A stretch of 64,000 nucleotides of DNA from CAZAPG01 sp964486935 (GCA_964486935.1 CAZAPG010000027.1:23027-87026), one strand, 5' to 3'; shown: positions 25,108-35,122, numbered from the stretch's first letter. Program-made: numbers and translations. The notes: generated by a model not told the origin, from the sequence alone.

Positions 25108-27660
25108 ATGAAGCAACATCGCTGGTTTTTAGGCGTAATTTTAATCAGCGCGATCATTTTCATCGCCGGCTTGACCGCCTGGGTCCAGCCCAGCCGCGCC
25201 ACCCTGCCCGCGCCGCGCCCCACCACCTCCGCCGGCGATTTCAGCTACCACCCTTCGCCCGATAGCCGCTGGACAGCCATTATCAACCAGACCGCCGGCA
25301 GCCTCGATTTGCGCCGCCAGGTTGATGGCAAAATCAGCAACATCCTGCCGCCGGGCAGTACCGTTAGCGGCATCAGTTGGTCGCCCGACAGCCAGCGACT
25401 GCTCATTGTGCGTAATAACTGGGCTTTTGCCAAGGCGCGTGATGAAGGCTTTACCGCCGTTGGCCCTATCGAAATCTGGCAGGTAGACATTCAAGGCCCT
25501 GCCGTTCAGCCGGCCCGCCTGGCTTTTCAATCATCCGCAATGCCGCAAAGCGATGACGTAGAGCAAATTGTGTTGGGCGACTGGTCGCCCGACAGCCGTC
25601 GCCTGCTGTTTTGGCTTGGTCCCCTGGGGGCCTCCATTCAGGCCGACGGGTTGATGCCTTACGTGCTGAATATTGAAATCGGGCAGGCCAGCCGCGTGGC
25701 TGATTGGGCGCTGCTCAACCCGCGCTACCATAGTTGGTCGCCCGATGGCGCAAAACTGGCTATAACCGCCGGAGACTATCGCTCGGCCCAGGTTAACAAA
25801 TGGCTCAACATTTTTGATACCGCCACCGGGCAGGTCGTCACCGTCATCTCCCAAACCGAGCAAATTCCCGGCATTGTCGCCTGGTCGCCGCAGGGCAATT
25901 TAATTGCTTACGCCGCCGTGCCCGCCGGCCAAACCGGCCAGGAATGGGCCGATTTGATGACCTGGGACAACCCGGCCATCGCTGGCCGGCGCATCTACCT
26001 GCTTGACCCCGCCACCGGCCAATCGCGCCGGCTCAATCAGGTCGACAGCTTTCAAGACGCTCCCGTGTGGAGCAACGATGGCGCGGTATTGTACTACGCG
26101 GAGCAAAACGGTGAAGAATTGCAGCTTATGGCCGCCGACCCAACCTCTGGCCTGGCCGACCCGGTTGAAGGCGCGGCCATTCCTCTGCCGGAAGTTGCGG
26201 GGTACTACGGCCAGTGGCAGTACGATTTTTTGCTGGAGCAACGGCCCGGCGGGCAGCTGCCGCTTGAGGTTGCGCCCCAGGCTCAGGCCACACCCGGCCC
26301 CGAAGACCAGGAGATTCTTGAATTTATCTTTCAAAGTCACCGGCCCCAATTGGGCACGCTCACCGATGATTTTCTGCAAAGCCTGCGCGCCGGCCACTTT
26401 ACCGATTTCACTCGCCAAAATATTGACCTCACCGGCGACGGCCAGCCGGAGATAGTAGTAATCGGCCGGCCCGATACTTTTTACCTGTTTGCGGCCATTC
26501 TCAACCGCGATACCGCCGGAAATCTACGCGAGCTATTTTTTGCCGACAATGTAGAAGGCAAATACCAGGGCCAGGTGCGGGCCTCGGTGCAAAACCGGCG
26601 GCTGGTGCTGGATTTTTTGACCGCCACCGGCGGCACCGGCTATCTGGTTGCCACCTGGGAACAGCGGTGGGTAGAGTGCAACCTCCGGCGTTGCAACCAG
26701 GTCTGGGCCGGCCCGCTGATTATGGCCGAACGGATTGCCAACTGGCAAATTGAGCGGAACTTCGCCATCGCCCAGGTTGAGCAAACAACGCCCAACACGC
26801 TAACGGTTACAACCCAACGCTTCGGCTGGCGGGCGCCGCTGTTTTTGGATGCCGCCACTCCCAACGATGCTCGCCGCTTTGTGGGGCCGGATACGGTTGA
26901 CGCCTACCGGCGCAGCGGGTCGGGCCAACCTTACCGGCTGGAGCGCCGCACCGAAACCGCGCCGGGGTTGGAGATAACGCGCCAATTCAGCCAGCAAACA
27001 GCCGAAACCAACCGGCTGCTGTGGGAAGCGATGAGCCAGCCGTTTTACCAACCTGACGGCAGCTTTGATAACGACGCCTTTAATCAAACCCTGGCCCAAC
27101 TGTGGAACCTACCCGCGCCCGACCAGCCCGCAGACCCCACCTGGGGCGTCGCGCCCATCGAGGCCGCTGTAGCCGCCCACACCGGAACTCCCGCTGAGTT
27201 GGGGCAACGAGTAGCCGCGCTCGTCGGGGCCAACAGCCAGTTGCAGTGCCGGCTGGTGGCGCAAAGCCAGAACGGGGGCCAGTTTGACCTGTTGGGGCGG
27301 GTCGATGTGCCCTGCACCGTCAACTTTACCCGGCTGGCCTGGGCCGACGTAACCGGCGACGGCAGCGACGAACTGCTGCTGCAAACGCTCCTGCCGGATG
27401 AATCGGCTCAGGTAGAACGGCTGCACGTTTTTGGCCTCAATAACAACAACCTGACCGAACTGGCCGTGCTGGATGGCTTTATCAACGGCGCAGATGGCGC
27501 GGGCATTCGCTGGCAGACAACCGCCGACGGCTTTGTCGTTCAGGCCGGCCTGCCCCTGCTGAACCCCGATGCGTCGCCCTCATTTGATGACATCCGGCTG
27601 GAACGTCAATTTGAGAGCTACGTCTGGGACGAGTCAGGCGATTTTACTCTGGTGGAGTAG
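25108..27660 (+). CDS. secreted WD40/TolB-like beta-propeller protein with FG-GAP-like repeats
   Basis: An 850-residue protein with an N-terminal membrane/signal segment (residues ~6-25). PD40/TolB-type blades recur as WSPDSQRLLIV, WSPDSRRLLFWL, WSPDGAKLAITA, WSPQGNLIAYAA and WSNDGAVLYYAE, about 45-70 residues apart in the first 380 residues. The second half carries DLTGDGQPEIVVIG and WADVTGDGSDELLLQ, which look like FG-GAP/VCBS calcium-binding loops. It is probably an extracellular or membrane-anchored binding or scaffold protein. No enzyme motif is seen. It is transcribed alone, 169 bases before gatC. Confidence 0.82.
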   Translation: MKQHRWFLGVILISAIIFIAGLTAWVQPSRATLPAPRPTTSAGDFSYHPSPDSRWTAIINQTAGSLDLRRQVDGKISNILPPGSTVSGISWSPDSQRLLIVRNNWAFAKARDEGFTAVGPIEIWQVDIQGPAVQPARLAFQSSAMPQSDDVEQIVLGDWSPDSRRLLFWLGPLGASIQADGLMPYVLNIEIGQASRVADWALLNPRYHSWSPDGAKLAITAGDYRSAQVNKWLNIFDTATGQVVTVISQTEQIPGIVAWSPQGNLIAYAAVPAGQTGQEWADLMTWDNPAIAGRRIYLLDPATGQSRRLNQVDSFQDAPVWSNDGAVLYYAEQNGEELQLMAADPTSGLADPVEGAAIPLPEVAGYYGQWQYDFLLEQRPGGQLPLEVAPQAQATPGPEDQEILEFIFQSHRPQLGTLTDDFLQSLRAGHFTDFTRQNIDLTGDGQPEIVVIGRPDTFYLFAAILNRDTAGNLRELFFADNVEGKYQGQVRASVQNRRLVLDFLTATGGTGYLVATWEQRWVECNLRRCNQVWAGPLIMAERIANWQIERNFAIAQVEQTTPNTLTVTTQRFGWRAPLFLDAATPNDARRFVGPDTVDAYRRSGSGQPYRLERRTETAPGLEITRQFSQQTAETNRLLWEAMSQPFYQPDGSFDNDAFNQTLAQLWNLPAPDQPADPTWGVAPIEAAVAAHTGTPAELGQRVAALVGANSQLQCRLVAQSQNGGQFDLLGRVDVPCTVNFTRLAWADVTGDGSDELLLQTLLPDESAQVERLHVFGLNNNNLTELAVLDGFINGADGAGIRWQTTADGFVVQAGLPLLNPDASPSFDDIRLERQFESYVWDESGDFTLVE

Positions 27661-27829
27661 CCCTGCCCCTTATCGGCATTATCAAAAGGACGACCCCCTT
27701 CGATACACGCTCTATGGCGGTATGCGTTACTCCGAATGCCAGTTCGGCTGGCCTCGGTAGTTACCAGATGTTTGACAAACTATCCCCCTCTTCCTATCAT
27801 GCTGGCATCCCAACTTACGGAGGCCCCTG

Positions 27830-28120
27830 GTGGCAAAACTGAGCATTGAAGAAGTTGAAACCATCGCCGAACTGGCCAAACTCACCCTCACCGACGCAGA
27901 GAAAGTTATGTTTCAGGAGCAGCTATCGGCCATTTTAGATTACGCCGAAAAGCTACAGCAGGTAGATACCACCGGTATCCCCCCCACGGCCAGCGCCATT
28001 CCCCTCAAAAATGTGATGCGGCCCGATGTGGTTACGCTCTCGCTGGATAACGAAATCGCCCTGTTCAACGCCCCCGACGTCGAAGCTGGCAGCTTCAAAG
28101 TGCGGGCGGTGCTGGATTAA
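27830..28120 (+). CDS. gatC: Asp/Glu-tRNA amidotransferase subunit C
   Basis: A 96-residue GatC (LSIEEVETIAELAKLTLTDAEKVMFQEQLSAIL, then VDTTGIPPTASAIPLKNVMRPD). It wraps GatA and GatB in the enzyme that converts Glu-tRNA(Gln) or Asp-tRNA(Asn) to the amide. It starts at GTG with a strong CGGAGG site eight bases upstream. gatA follows after 28 bases. gatB is not in the window. Confidence 0.95.
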   Translation: MAKLSIEEVETIAELAKLTLTDAEKVMFQEQLSAILDYAEKLQQVDTTGIPPTASAIPLKNVMRPDVVTLSLDNEIALFNAPDVEAGSFKVRAVLD

Positions 28121-28148
28121 ATTGGCAATTTACACTCTGGAGGAATCA

Positions 28149-29609
28149 TTGGAACTCTACTCACTCACCATCCACGAAGCGCGGCAAAAACTCCGCAGCG
28201 GCGAGATTACCTCGGTTGAGCTAACCGAAAGTGTGCTGGACCGGATTGATGCCGTTGAAGATAAAATAGGCGCGTTCATTAGCATTCAGCCAGAGTTGGC
28301 CCTGCAAATGGCCCGCTTTGCCGATGAGCGCCGGGCCACCGGCGAGGATAATCCGCTGTTGGGTATTCCGCTGGGGATTAAGGACCTGATCATCACTCTC
28401 GGCGTGCCGACCACCGCCGGCTCGAAAATTTTGGAAGGATTTATGCCGCCCTTCGACGCAACCGCCGTGGATAAACTGCGCCGGGCCGGAGCCGTATTTG
28501 TGGGCAAAACCAACTGCGATGAGTTTGCGATGGGCAGCTCCACCGAATTTTCGGCCTACCATGTAACCCACAACCCCTGGAATCTCAACCGCGTGCCGGG
28601 TGGCAGCAGCGGCGGCAGCGCCGCCGCTATTGCCGCCGGCCAGGCGCTGGGCGCGCTGGGCACCGATACCGGCGGCAGTATTCGCCAGCCGGCCTCGTAC
28701 TGCGGCGTGGTGGGCCTGAAACCCACTTACGGGCGCGTCAGCCGCTACGGGGCCATTGCCTACGGCTCCTCGCTGGACCAGATTGGCCCCTTTGCCAAAG
28801 ATGTGGAAGACGCGGCCATTTTGCTGGGCGGCATTGCCGGCCACGACCCGCTGGACTCGACCTCGCTAAATGTGCCGGTGCCGGATTACGTAGCAGAAAT
28901 GAAGCAGGGAAATGATTTGCAAGGTTTGAAGGTGGGCGTCCCCCGTGACTATTTTGTCGAAGGGATGGAAACCGGCGTTGAGGCCGCCGTACGCGCCGCT
29001 ATTGACAAACTGACAGAACTGGGGGCAGAAATTGTAGACGTGTCGCTGCCCAACACCGGGTACGGTATTGCTGCCTACTACCTGATTGCCACCGCCGAAG
29101 CCTCGGCCAACCTGTCCCGCTACGATGGGGTGCGCTACGGGCTGCGGGTTGATGGCGGCGACATGTGGGAAACCTTTCGCCAAACCCGCGAGGCCGGCTT
29201 TGGCCCCGAAGCCAAGCGGCGCATCATGCTGGGCACTTACGCCCTTTCAGCCGGTTACTACGATGCCTATTATCTCAAAGCGCAGCAAGTCCGCACCCTG
29301 ATTCGGCGGGATTTTGAGCGGGCGTTTGAATCGGTTGACGTGCTGGTAGCCGCTACCGTGCCCGGCGTGGCCTTTGAAATTGGCTCAAAGGTTAACGACC
29401 CGCTGCAAATGTATTTAATCGACGTGCTGACGGTGATGCTCAACCTGGCCGGGCTGTGCGGTATCTCGGTGCCGTGCGGCTTTTCCAAAGAGTTGCCGGT
29501 GGGGCTGCAAATCATCGGCCCTGCTTTGGGCGAGAGCACCATTCTGCGGGTGGCCTACCAATACGAGCAGGCCACAGATTGGCACAGGCAAAAGCCGGAG
29601 ATTGGTTGA
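28149..29609 (+). CDS. gatA: Asp/Glu-tRNA amidotransferase subunit A
   Basis: A 486-residue amidase-signature enzyme. The Ser-cisSer-Lys triad is visible: Lys in GIPLGIKDLI, the cis-Ser in PGGSSGGSAAA and the nucleophile Ser in GTDTGGSIRQPAS. It hydrolyses glutamine to feed ammonia to GatB. I chose the TTG start at 28149 (LELYSLTIHEA) because TGGAGGAATCA lies directly before it. Longer in-frame starts overlap gatC. It forms an operon with gatC. The end of the gene abuts a palindromic repeat. Confidence 0.96.
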   Translation: MELYSLTIHEARQKLRSGEITSVELTESVLDRIDAVEDKIGAFISIQPELALQMARFADERRATGEDNPLLGIPLGIKDLIITLGVPTTAGSKILEGFMPPFDATAVDKLRRAGAVFVGKTNCDEFAMGSSTEFSAYHVTHNPWNLNRVPGGSSGGSAAAIAAGQALGALGTDTGGSIRQPASYCGVVGLKPTYGRVSRYGAIAYGSSLDQIGPFAKDVEDAAILLGGIAGHDPLDSTSLNVPVPDYVAEMKQGNDLQGLKVGVPRDYFVEGMETGVEAAVRAAIDKLTELGAEIVDVSLPNTGYGIAAYYLIATAEASANLSRYDGVRYGLRVDGGDMWETFRQTREAGFGPEAKRRIMLGTYALSAGYYDAYYLKAQQVRTLIRRDFERAFESVDVLVAATVPGVAFEIGSKVNDPLQMYLIDVLTVMLNLAGLCGISVPCGFSKELPVGLQIIGPALGESTILRVAYQYEQATDWHRQKPEIG

Positions 29610-29616
29610 TGGTATT

Positions 29617-29668
29617 GGTAAATAGTAATTGGTAATTAACCCCAACCAATTACTAATCACCATTTACC
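29617..29668. repeat. GTAATTGGTAATT-type palindromic repeat
   Basis: GGTAAATAGTAATTGGT pairs imperfectly with ACCAATTACTAATCACCATTTACC. Similar GTAATT-rich wording occurs at 48141-48208 and, inside a gene, at 54234-54261. The repeat supplies the last codons of the dioxygenase gene (VIGNR and the stop). It may double as a bidirectional transcription stop between convergent genes. Confidence 0.55.
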
Positions 29669-30338
29669 GATTACCGATTACAGTCCCCCGCTCCTCCCCA
29701 TAAATCCGCTTGAAATGGCGGTCCGATGCCAGCCCCCCTTTCAATTCGGTGCGGCCGTGGAGCATGCGGTCGTTATCAAAAATAAAAATATCGCCGGGCG
29801 ACACGTCAACCTGAAAGATGCACTGGTTGACGGCTTCAAAAAAGCGGCGCACCGGCTCGGCGGGGTTATCGAGCATATCATACCGAAAGCGGATGACCGG
29901 CTTACCGTTGCGCTCTACCACAATGGGGCCGGTGAGGGGCGCATAATCAATGTGGCTGGGGGTGGGAAATGTTACCGGCTCGGTTTTGAGGTAATTTACA
30001 TCCTCCTCATCCAGTAAGCTTAGCGCCTGCCAGCCATCGGCCAGTAGAGGAATGCCGCCCCCCGCCGACTCTCTGGAGACGCAAAACATTCCCAAATATT
30101 TGGGCGGTTGCCCATGCCAGGTCAAATCGGTGTGCATGTCAAAATGGCCGGTGCCGGCATAAGAGGCCGGCTGGAAACCCGGTTTCGGTTTCAGGTCCAT
30201 CACCAGCGGCAGACCCAGGTAGGCAATTGGCCGGGCCACAGCAGAGATATATTTTTCCAGCGTTGCGTTCGGCTCATCCAACCCCAGACCTTTGATAACC
30301 ACATAGCCCGATTTTTCAAGCGCCGTTAATAATTCCAT
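29664..30338 (-). CDS. TauD/TfdA-family Fe(II)/2-oxoglutarate dioxygenase
   Basis: A 224-residue protein. The iron triad is visible as HTD in HFDMHTDLTWHG, plus a distal His in DNDRMLHGRTEL. The 2-oxoglutarate Arg follows in RHFKRIYGEER. It hydroxylates an unknown small molecule. It is shorter than TauD (~280 residues). The start at 30338 has GAGGAGG eight bases upstream; the longer frame lacks a site. It lies 29 bases after the MFS gene on the same strand, so it is likely co-transcribed with the BNR protein and the transporter. Confidence 0.87.
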   Translation of the reverse strand: MELLTALEKSGYVVIKGLGLDEPNATLEKYISAVARPIAYLGLPLVMDLKPKPGFQPASYAGTGHFDMHTDLTWHGQPPKYLGMFCVSRESAGGGIPLLADGWQALSLLDEEDVNYLKTEPVTFPTPSHIDYAPLTGPIVVERNGKPVIRFRYDMLDNPAEPVRRFFEAVNQCIFQVDVSPGDIFIFDNDRMLHGRTELKGGLASDRHFKRIYGEERGTVIGNR

Positions 30339-30367
30339 TGACTCAGCCTCCTCAAAACACCATTTTC

Positions 30368-31576
30368 TCAAATTGAGCCGGTTGCTTTTTGTTGCCGCAA
30401 TCTGCGCGAGAGTTGCGACCACCACCAAAACAAAATAGTACCGGCTACCAGCATCACCCCCAACAGCCGAAACGTCCAGGTGTAATCCAGCCAATAGATG
30501 AGCAGTCCGCCCAAAATTGGCCCCATCACCTTGCCGGCGTTATCCAGCGTGCCAATCAACCCCATGCCGGCGCCCACGTGGCCGCGCTCAATTTGGGTTG
30601 ATACCAGCGCCACGGTACAAGGAAAAATCAACGCCTGCGCCAGCCCCATCAAGCCGGCCAGCCCCAACAAGCCCAAACCGCTGCCGGGCAGGGTCAAAAT
30701 GGTCAGCACGACCCCCAACCCGACCATGCCCAGGCCAATAACCCCAATATAGCCCCACCGGTCGCCCAGCCGCCCGCCGGCAGGTTTTAGCGCCAGATGC
30801 GCGGCTTCCTGCACGGCAAAAAACAGCCCCGCATAAGCCACGCTCACCCCAATAGAAAGCGCGTAAATGGGCAGAAATGCCCTGACTGCGTAAAGCGCAA
30901 TATACACATACGCTTCCAGCCCGCCCGATAGCCACACCGCCGGAGAGCGACTGCCCGCTTTGATGGCCTGGATAACCTGTTGGCCCAGCGGGGCGTTGTC
31001 GCTTTTGGGGCCGGGTTGGGCAGCCGGCGCGGACTCGCCCAGCAACAGCACCGGTACAAATACCACGCTGCTAAGTAAGCCGATAATCGTAAACACCTGC
31101 ACCGGGTTGAGGGTCAACAGCAGCCAGCCGGCAACAGCCGGGCCAACAATGTAGCCGGCGCTGCGGGCCATGCCAAACAATCCCAGCTTCTCGGCCCGGC
31201 GCGAGGCGGTTTGCTCGGCCACGTAGGCCAGCGTTACCGGCCCGTAGATGGCCGTAGCCAGCCCGTGCACCAGCCGCACCAGCAAAAGCTGTTCCGGGGT
31301 ATTTACCCAGCGGTAGGTAAATGGCATTACGGCAAAAAAAACCGTGCCCGCAATTAGCCAGCTTCGCCGGCCCGAGCGGTCAGAAAAAACGCCAATGACC
31401 GGCTTCAACGCCATGCCGGTTAGCGTGGAAACCGATACGATAAAGCCCAACACTGCGCCGCTGGCCCCCAGCGAGGCCGCAAAAATGGGCAGCAGCGGCG
31501 TTTTACCCATCTGGTAGGCCGAGCGGGCAATCAGGTCGGCAAAGGTGATGTAGGCAAAGTTGCGCTGCTGGCTCAT
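30368..31576 (-). CDS. MFS efflux-type transporter
   Basis: A 402-residue, 12-helix major facilitator permease. Motif A variants are GVFSDRSGRRSWLIAG and GGRLGDRWGYIGVIG, and the N-terminal half carries the VRLVHGLATAIYGPVTLAYVAEQ segment seen in drug/proton antiporters. The substrate is unknown. Its ATG overlaps the stop of the upstream BNR-repeat gene (ATGA), giving tight coupling, and the dioxygenase follows after 29 bases. Confidence 0.9.
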   Translation of the reverse strand: MSQQRNFAYITFADLIARSAYQMGKTPLLPIFAASLGASGAVLGFIVSVSTLTGMALKPVIGVFSDRSGRRSWLIAGTVFFAVMPFTYRWVNTPEQLLLVRLVHGLATAIYGPVTLAYVAEQTASRRAEKLGLFGMARSAGYIVGPAVAGWLLLTLNPVQVFTIIGLLSSVVFVPVLLLGESAPAAQPGPKSDNAPLGQQVIQAIKAGSRSPAVWLSGGLEAYVYIALYAVRAFLPIYALSIGVSVAYAGLFFAVQEAAHLALKPAGGRLGDRWGYIGVIGLGMVGLGVVLTILTLPGSGLGLLGLAGLMGLAQALIFPCTVALVSTQIERGHVGAGMGLIGTLDNAGKVMGPILGGLLIYWLDYTWTFRLLGVMLVAGTILFWWWSQLSRRLRQQKATGSI

Positions 31577-34500
31577 AGACGGTGGGCAGAAATTGCCAGG
31601 GCCGGCACGTCAGATTGGCGCACCAGTTCATTAAATGCGGCCACGTCGGTGGCTAGCAGATTTTGCCAGGCGGCCAACTGCTCATCTACCTGGGCCGACA
31701 GCCATTCAAACACCGCCTGCGATTGCTGCGTAGGCGCAGTATCGGCGCTGCTAACCACGCTGACCAACCCGCCCAGCTTCACATTGAGCCGGGCCGGGTA
31801 GTCAAACGGCCGGGCCGGGCGGTAATCCTCGGCGGGCACAATCAATTTGTCTTCCAGGGCGTGCAGTTTTTCTTTGAGTAGTTTGATGGCCTCGGCCACG
31901 CTTTGGCTGCCGCTGTGGTTTTCAAGCCGGTGCTGCCAGCCGTCAAGCTGCTGCTTGAGGTCTCTAATGGCGTTGACCGTATCGTGCACCGCCGACAGTT
32001 TGTCTCGAATATTGAGCAGCAGGGCAAGCTGCGTCTCCAGGTCGGCCTGGCTGGTGGAGATACGCGGGTCTTTGAATACCTCAAATGATTCGGCCAGCAC
32101 CTGGTTGCCCACCTGCAATTGCACCTGATAAGCGCCCGGCGCTACCAGCGGTCCCCGCAGGTCGGCCTGGTCTACGGTTTTATCGCCGGGCACTTTAGAC
32201 GCGCCGGGGTAGCGCAAATCCCACACAAAGCGGTTTACCCCGGCAGCAGCCGGAATCCACGGCCCCTGCTCTGGAGGGGCACCCTCCTTTTTCTCTTTCT
32301 GCGGGCTGCCTTCCGGTTGGGGCGGCCTGGGCCGGAACTGCCGGATGGTATTACCCTGGCCGTCCAGAAAAGTCAATGAAATTTCTGTTTTTTCAGCCAG
32401 TTCCTGGGGCAGTTGATAGTAAACAATTACTCCGGGCGGGGCGCTTTTGCCTGCATCCAAAAAAGTGCGCTCGGTCAGGCCAAGTTCTGTTTTAATCTGG
32501 TTGTAGATGGTCGGCGCGCCAAGGCCAATGTGGTACTCTTTACCTTCGCCCTCAAACCAGGCGCTGGTCAAATCGGGTAGCTGGCGATAGGCCGCGTTGG
32601 GCTTGAACAATCTGGCTGCTGACTCGTCGCCGGCGGATGAGTCAAGCTGGTAAAGGGGCGTCAGGTCATCCAAAATCCAAAAGGAGCGGCCATGGGTGCC
32701 CACCACCAAATCGTTATCTTTGACCCGCATGTCGTAAATAGGCGCTACCGGCAGGTTGCCTTCCCAGCGCTGCCAGCTTTGGCCATCATCAAATGAAATG
32801 TACAGCCCGGTTTCGGCGCCGGCGTAGAGCAGGCCGGGGCGGTGCGGGTCGGCCCGAATGACGCGGGTAAAATCATCAGCGGGGATTCCGGCGGTTATTT
32901 TTTGCCAGCTCTGGCCGTAATCTGCGCTTTTGTAGAGGTAGGGCTGAAAGTCGTCAATTTTGTAACGGGTGGCGGCGATGTAAACCGTGTCGGCGCGGTG
33001 GGGCGATAGCTCGATGGCGTGAATGTAGGCCCACTCCGGCAGGTCGGGCGGGGTAACGTTGTGCCAGCTCTGGCCGCCATCGCGGGAGAGATGGATTAGC
33101 CCGTCGTCGGAGCCGGCCCAAAACAGGCCCGGCTCCAAGGGCGACTCGACCAGAGCGGAGATGGTGCAGTAATGCTCGGCTCCGGTGGTATCTTTGGTAA
33201 TGGGGCCGCCGGATGGCTCCAGTTTTGCCTTGTCGTTGCGGGTCAAATCGGGGCTAATGGCTTCCCAACTGTGGCCCTGATTGGTGGATTTGAAGACCAC
33301 GTTGCCGGCGGTATAAAGCACGTTGGCATCGCGCGGGGAGAAGAGTATTGGAAATGTCCAGGGAAAGCGGTATTTGTGCGTTTGGGGAGCCGCGCCAACG
33401 GTTGCTTCCGGCCAAACGTTAACCAGTTGAATCTGGCCGGTGCGCAGGTTGTAGCGCTGCAAGGCCGCGCCGCCGCCGGGCGAGCTGCCCACTGCGCCCA
33501 CGTAACCAATATCCGGGTTTTGGGGGTGGGCCACAATAAAGCCGCTTTCGCCGGTGCCGGCCACCCGGCAATCGGCCCAGGTGATAGCGCCGTGGTTGGT
33601 GCGGCTGGGCACGCTGATGCTGGAATTATCCTGCTGGGTGCCGTAAACGTAGTAGGGGTACTGGTTGTCCACGTCGATGCGGTAGAATTGGGCGGTCAAC
33701 TGGTTATAAATGGTCGTCCAGGTATCGCCGCCGCTGTACGAGATGCAAGCGCCGCCGTCGTTGCCTTCAATCATGCGCTGCGGATTGCGCGGGTCAATCC
33801 ACAGGTCGTGATTATCGCCGTGGGGGGTGGGGATTTGGGTAAAGCTTTTGCCGCCATCTACCGATTTCCAGGCTTTGAGGTTGAGCACATAAACCGTATC
33901 GGGGTCTTGCGGATGGGCGATGACATGGCTGAAGTACCAGGGGCGGTAGCGCAGGTCGGGGTTATCGGTGAGCAGTTGCCAGGTATTGCCGCCATCATCG
34001 GAGCGGAAAAAGCCGCCGTGGTCGGCCTCAACCACGGCCCAAATGCGCCCGGTTTGGGCGGGAGACGCGGCCAGCCCAATTTTGCCTTTGATGCCTTTGG
34101 GCAGGCCGGGCTTGCCGGTCAACTCTTCCCAGGTGTCGCCGCCATCGGTAGAACGCCACAGGCCGCTTTCCGGCCCGCCGCTGGAGAAATTCCAAAAGCT
34201 GCGGCGCACCTGCCAGATACCGGCGTATAAAATGCGCGGGTTACGGGGATCCAGGGTTAAATCAACGGCTCCGGCATTTTCGCTTTTGTACAGAATTTTG
34301 TTCCACGTTTTGCCGCCATCAGTAGAGCGAAATACGCCACGTTCCGGGTTGGGGCCAAAGGCGTGGCCCAGGGCGGCCACGTAAACAATATCCGGGTTGT
34401 GGGGGTGGACTCGTATTTTGCCAATGTGGCGGGTATCGGCCAGGCCCAGGTGCTGCCAGCTTTGGCCGGCATCGGTGGATTTGTAAACGCCATCGCCGTG

Positions 34501-34821
34501 GGACACGTCAATACGAATGGTAGCCTCGCCCATGCCGGCGTAGATAACGTTGGGGTCCGATGGAGCCACCGCCAGCGCGCCCACCGAGGCGGTTTTGAAG
34601 TAGCCATCGGAGATGTTGCGCCAGGTGGTGCCGGCATCGGTGGTTTTCCAGACGCCGCCGGCGCAGGCGCCAAAATAAAAAACAGCCGGGTTGGCCGGGT
34701 CGCCGGCAACAGCTACAACGCGCCCGCCGCGCGGCGGCCCAATACAGCGCCATTCCATAGCTTTGAGTAAGTTTTGTCTGGAAGCGGGTTTGTCAGTTCC
34801 CGGGTGGGGTGTTTGAGACAT
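31573..34821 (-). CDS. BNR/Asp-box repeat protein (sortilin/GH74-like)
   Basis: A 1082-residue protein built of at least ten Asp-box repeats of the S-x-D-x-G-x-T/S-W type (STDAGQSWQHL, STDGGKTWNKI, STDGGDTWEEL, SDDGGNTWQLL, SRDGGQSWHNV, SADYGQSWQKI). These form one or two large beta-propellers up to about residue 730. A mixed C-terminal part contains a coiled-coil-like helical segment (~930-1010). It is often annotated as glycosyl hydrolase or VPS10-like. I see no glycosidase acid pair I can vouch for and no signal peptide. GAGGAG precedes the start. It heads the operon with the MFS and dioxygenase genes. Confidence 0.85.
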   Translation of the reverse strand: MSQTPHPGTDKPASRQNLLKAMEWRCIGPPRGGRVVAVAGDPANPAVFYFGACAGGVWKTTDAGTTWRNISDGYFKTASVGALAVAPSDPNVIYAGMGEATIRIDVSHGDGVYKSTDAGQSWQHLGLADTRHIGKIRVHPHNPDIVYVAALGHAFGPNPERGVFRSTDGGKTWNKILYKSENAGAVDLTLDPRNPRILYAGIWQVRRSFWNFSSGGPESGLWRSTDGGDTWEELTGKPGLPKGIKGKIGLAASPAQTGRIWAVVEADHGGFFRSDDGGNTWQLLTDNPDLRYRPWYFSHVIAHPQDPDTVYVLNLKAWKSVDGGKSFTQIPTPHGDNHDLWIDPRNPQRMIEGNDGGACISYSGGDTWTTIYNQLTAQFYRIDVDNQYPYYVYGTQQDNSSISVPSRTNHGAITWADCRVAGTGESGFIVAHPQNPDIGYVGAVGSSPGGGAALQRYNLRTGQIQLVNVWPEATVGAAPQTHKYRFPWTFPILFSPRDANVLYTAGNVVFKSTNQGHSWEAISPDLTRNDKAKLEPSGGPITKDTTGAEHYCTISALVESPLEPGLFWAGSDDGLIHLSRDGGQSWHNVTPPDLPEWAYIHAIELSPHRADTVYIAATRYKIDDFQPYLYKSADYGQSWQKITAGIPADDFTRVIRADPHRPGLLYAGAETGLYISFDDGQSWQRWEGNLPVAPIYDMRVKDNDLVVGTHGRSFWILDDLTPLYQLDSSAGDESAARLFKPNAAYRQLPDLTSAWFEGEGKEYHIGLGAPTIYNQIKTELGLTERTFLDAGKSAPPGVIVYYQLPQELAEKTEISLTFLDGQGNTIRQFRPRPPQPEGSPQKEKKEGAPPEQGPWIPAAAGVNRFVWDLRYPGASKVPGDKTVDQADLRGPLVAPGAYQVQLQVGNQVLAESFEVFKDPRISTSQADLETQLALLLNIRDKLSAVHDTVNAIRDLKQQLDGWQHRLENHSGSQSVAEAIKLLKEKLHALEDKLIVPAEDYRPARPFDYPARLNVKLGGLVSVVSSADTAPTQQSQAVFEWLSAQVDEQLAAWQNLLATDVAAFNELVRQSDVPALAISAHRL

Positions 34822-35122
34822 TTTTACTCCTCTGAAAATGAAATCGAGAAGCGGGGGCCTGGGGCGACCGAAGGAAGGTTCCCTCCAAAAATCCCATTTT
34901 CGTCATCGGTGGCGCGCTAACGCTTGTGACGGCTCCTCGCTGAGTTAAATGGTAGACAATCATCTAACAAAATTCGGTGGGTGTCAAATTTTTATGATGA
35001 ATTAGGGGCACAATGATAAGTGAGGCGTGAAACGTGATGCGTATATCATTTCACGCCTCACGCATCAAGAGTCACATTGCTTAAATGGTTTTTTCTCAAG
35101 ATGTCTAATCAGCCTTTGGTAG
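34822..35122. other. 301-base gap with a 13-bp perfect palindrome
   Basis: GTGAGGCGTGAAA (35020-35032) pairs with TTTCACGCCTCAC (35049-35061) around a 16-base loop. No clean T-tract follows on either strand. It looks like a dispersed intergenic repeat lying after the MBL hydrolase gene. No gene is seen. Confidence 0.5.
35020..35061. repeat. GTGAGGCGTGAAA palindrome
   Basis: A perfect 13-bp inverted repeat with a 16-base loop, itself made of CGTGATGCGT-type words similar to the arms. This is a common style of intergenic repeat in this phylum (recalled, not searched). Confidence 0.6.

Noticed and set aside
33172..34230. Long plus-strand open frame (352 codons) inside the BNR-repeat gene
   Set aside because: It is antisense to the periodic Asp-box repeats, is glycine/alanine/valine-rich in the way such shadows are, and has no ribosome site or family likeness.
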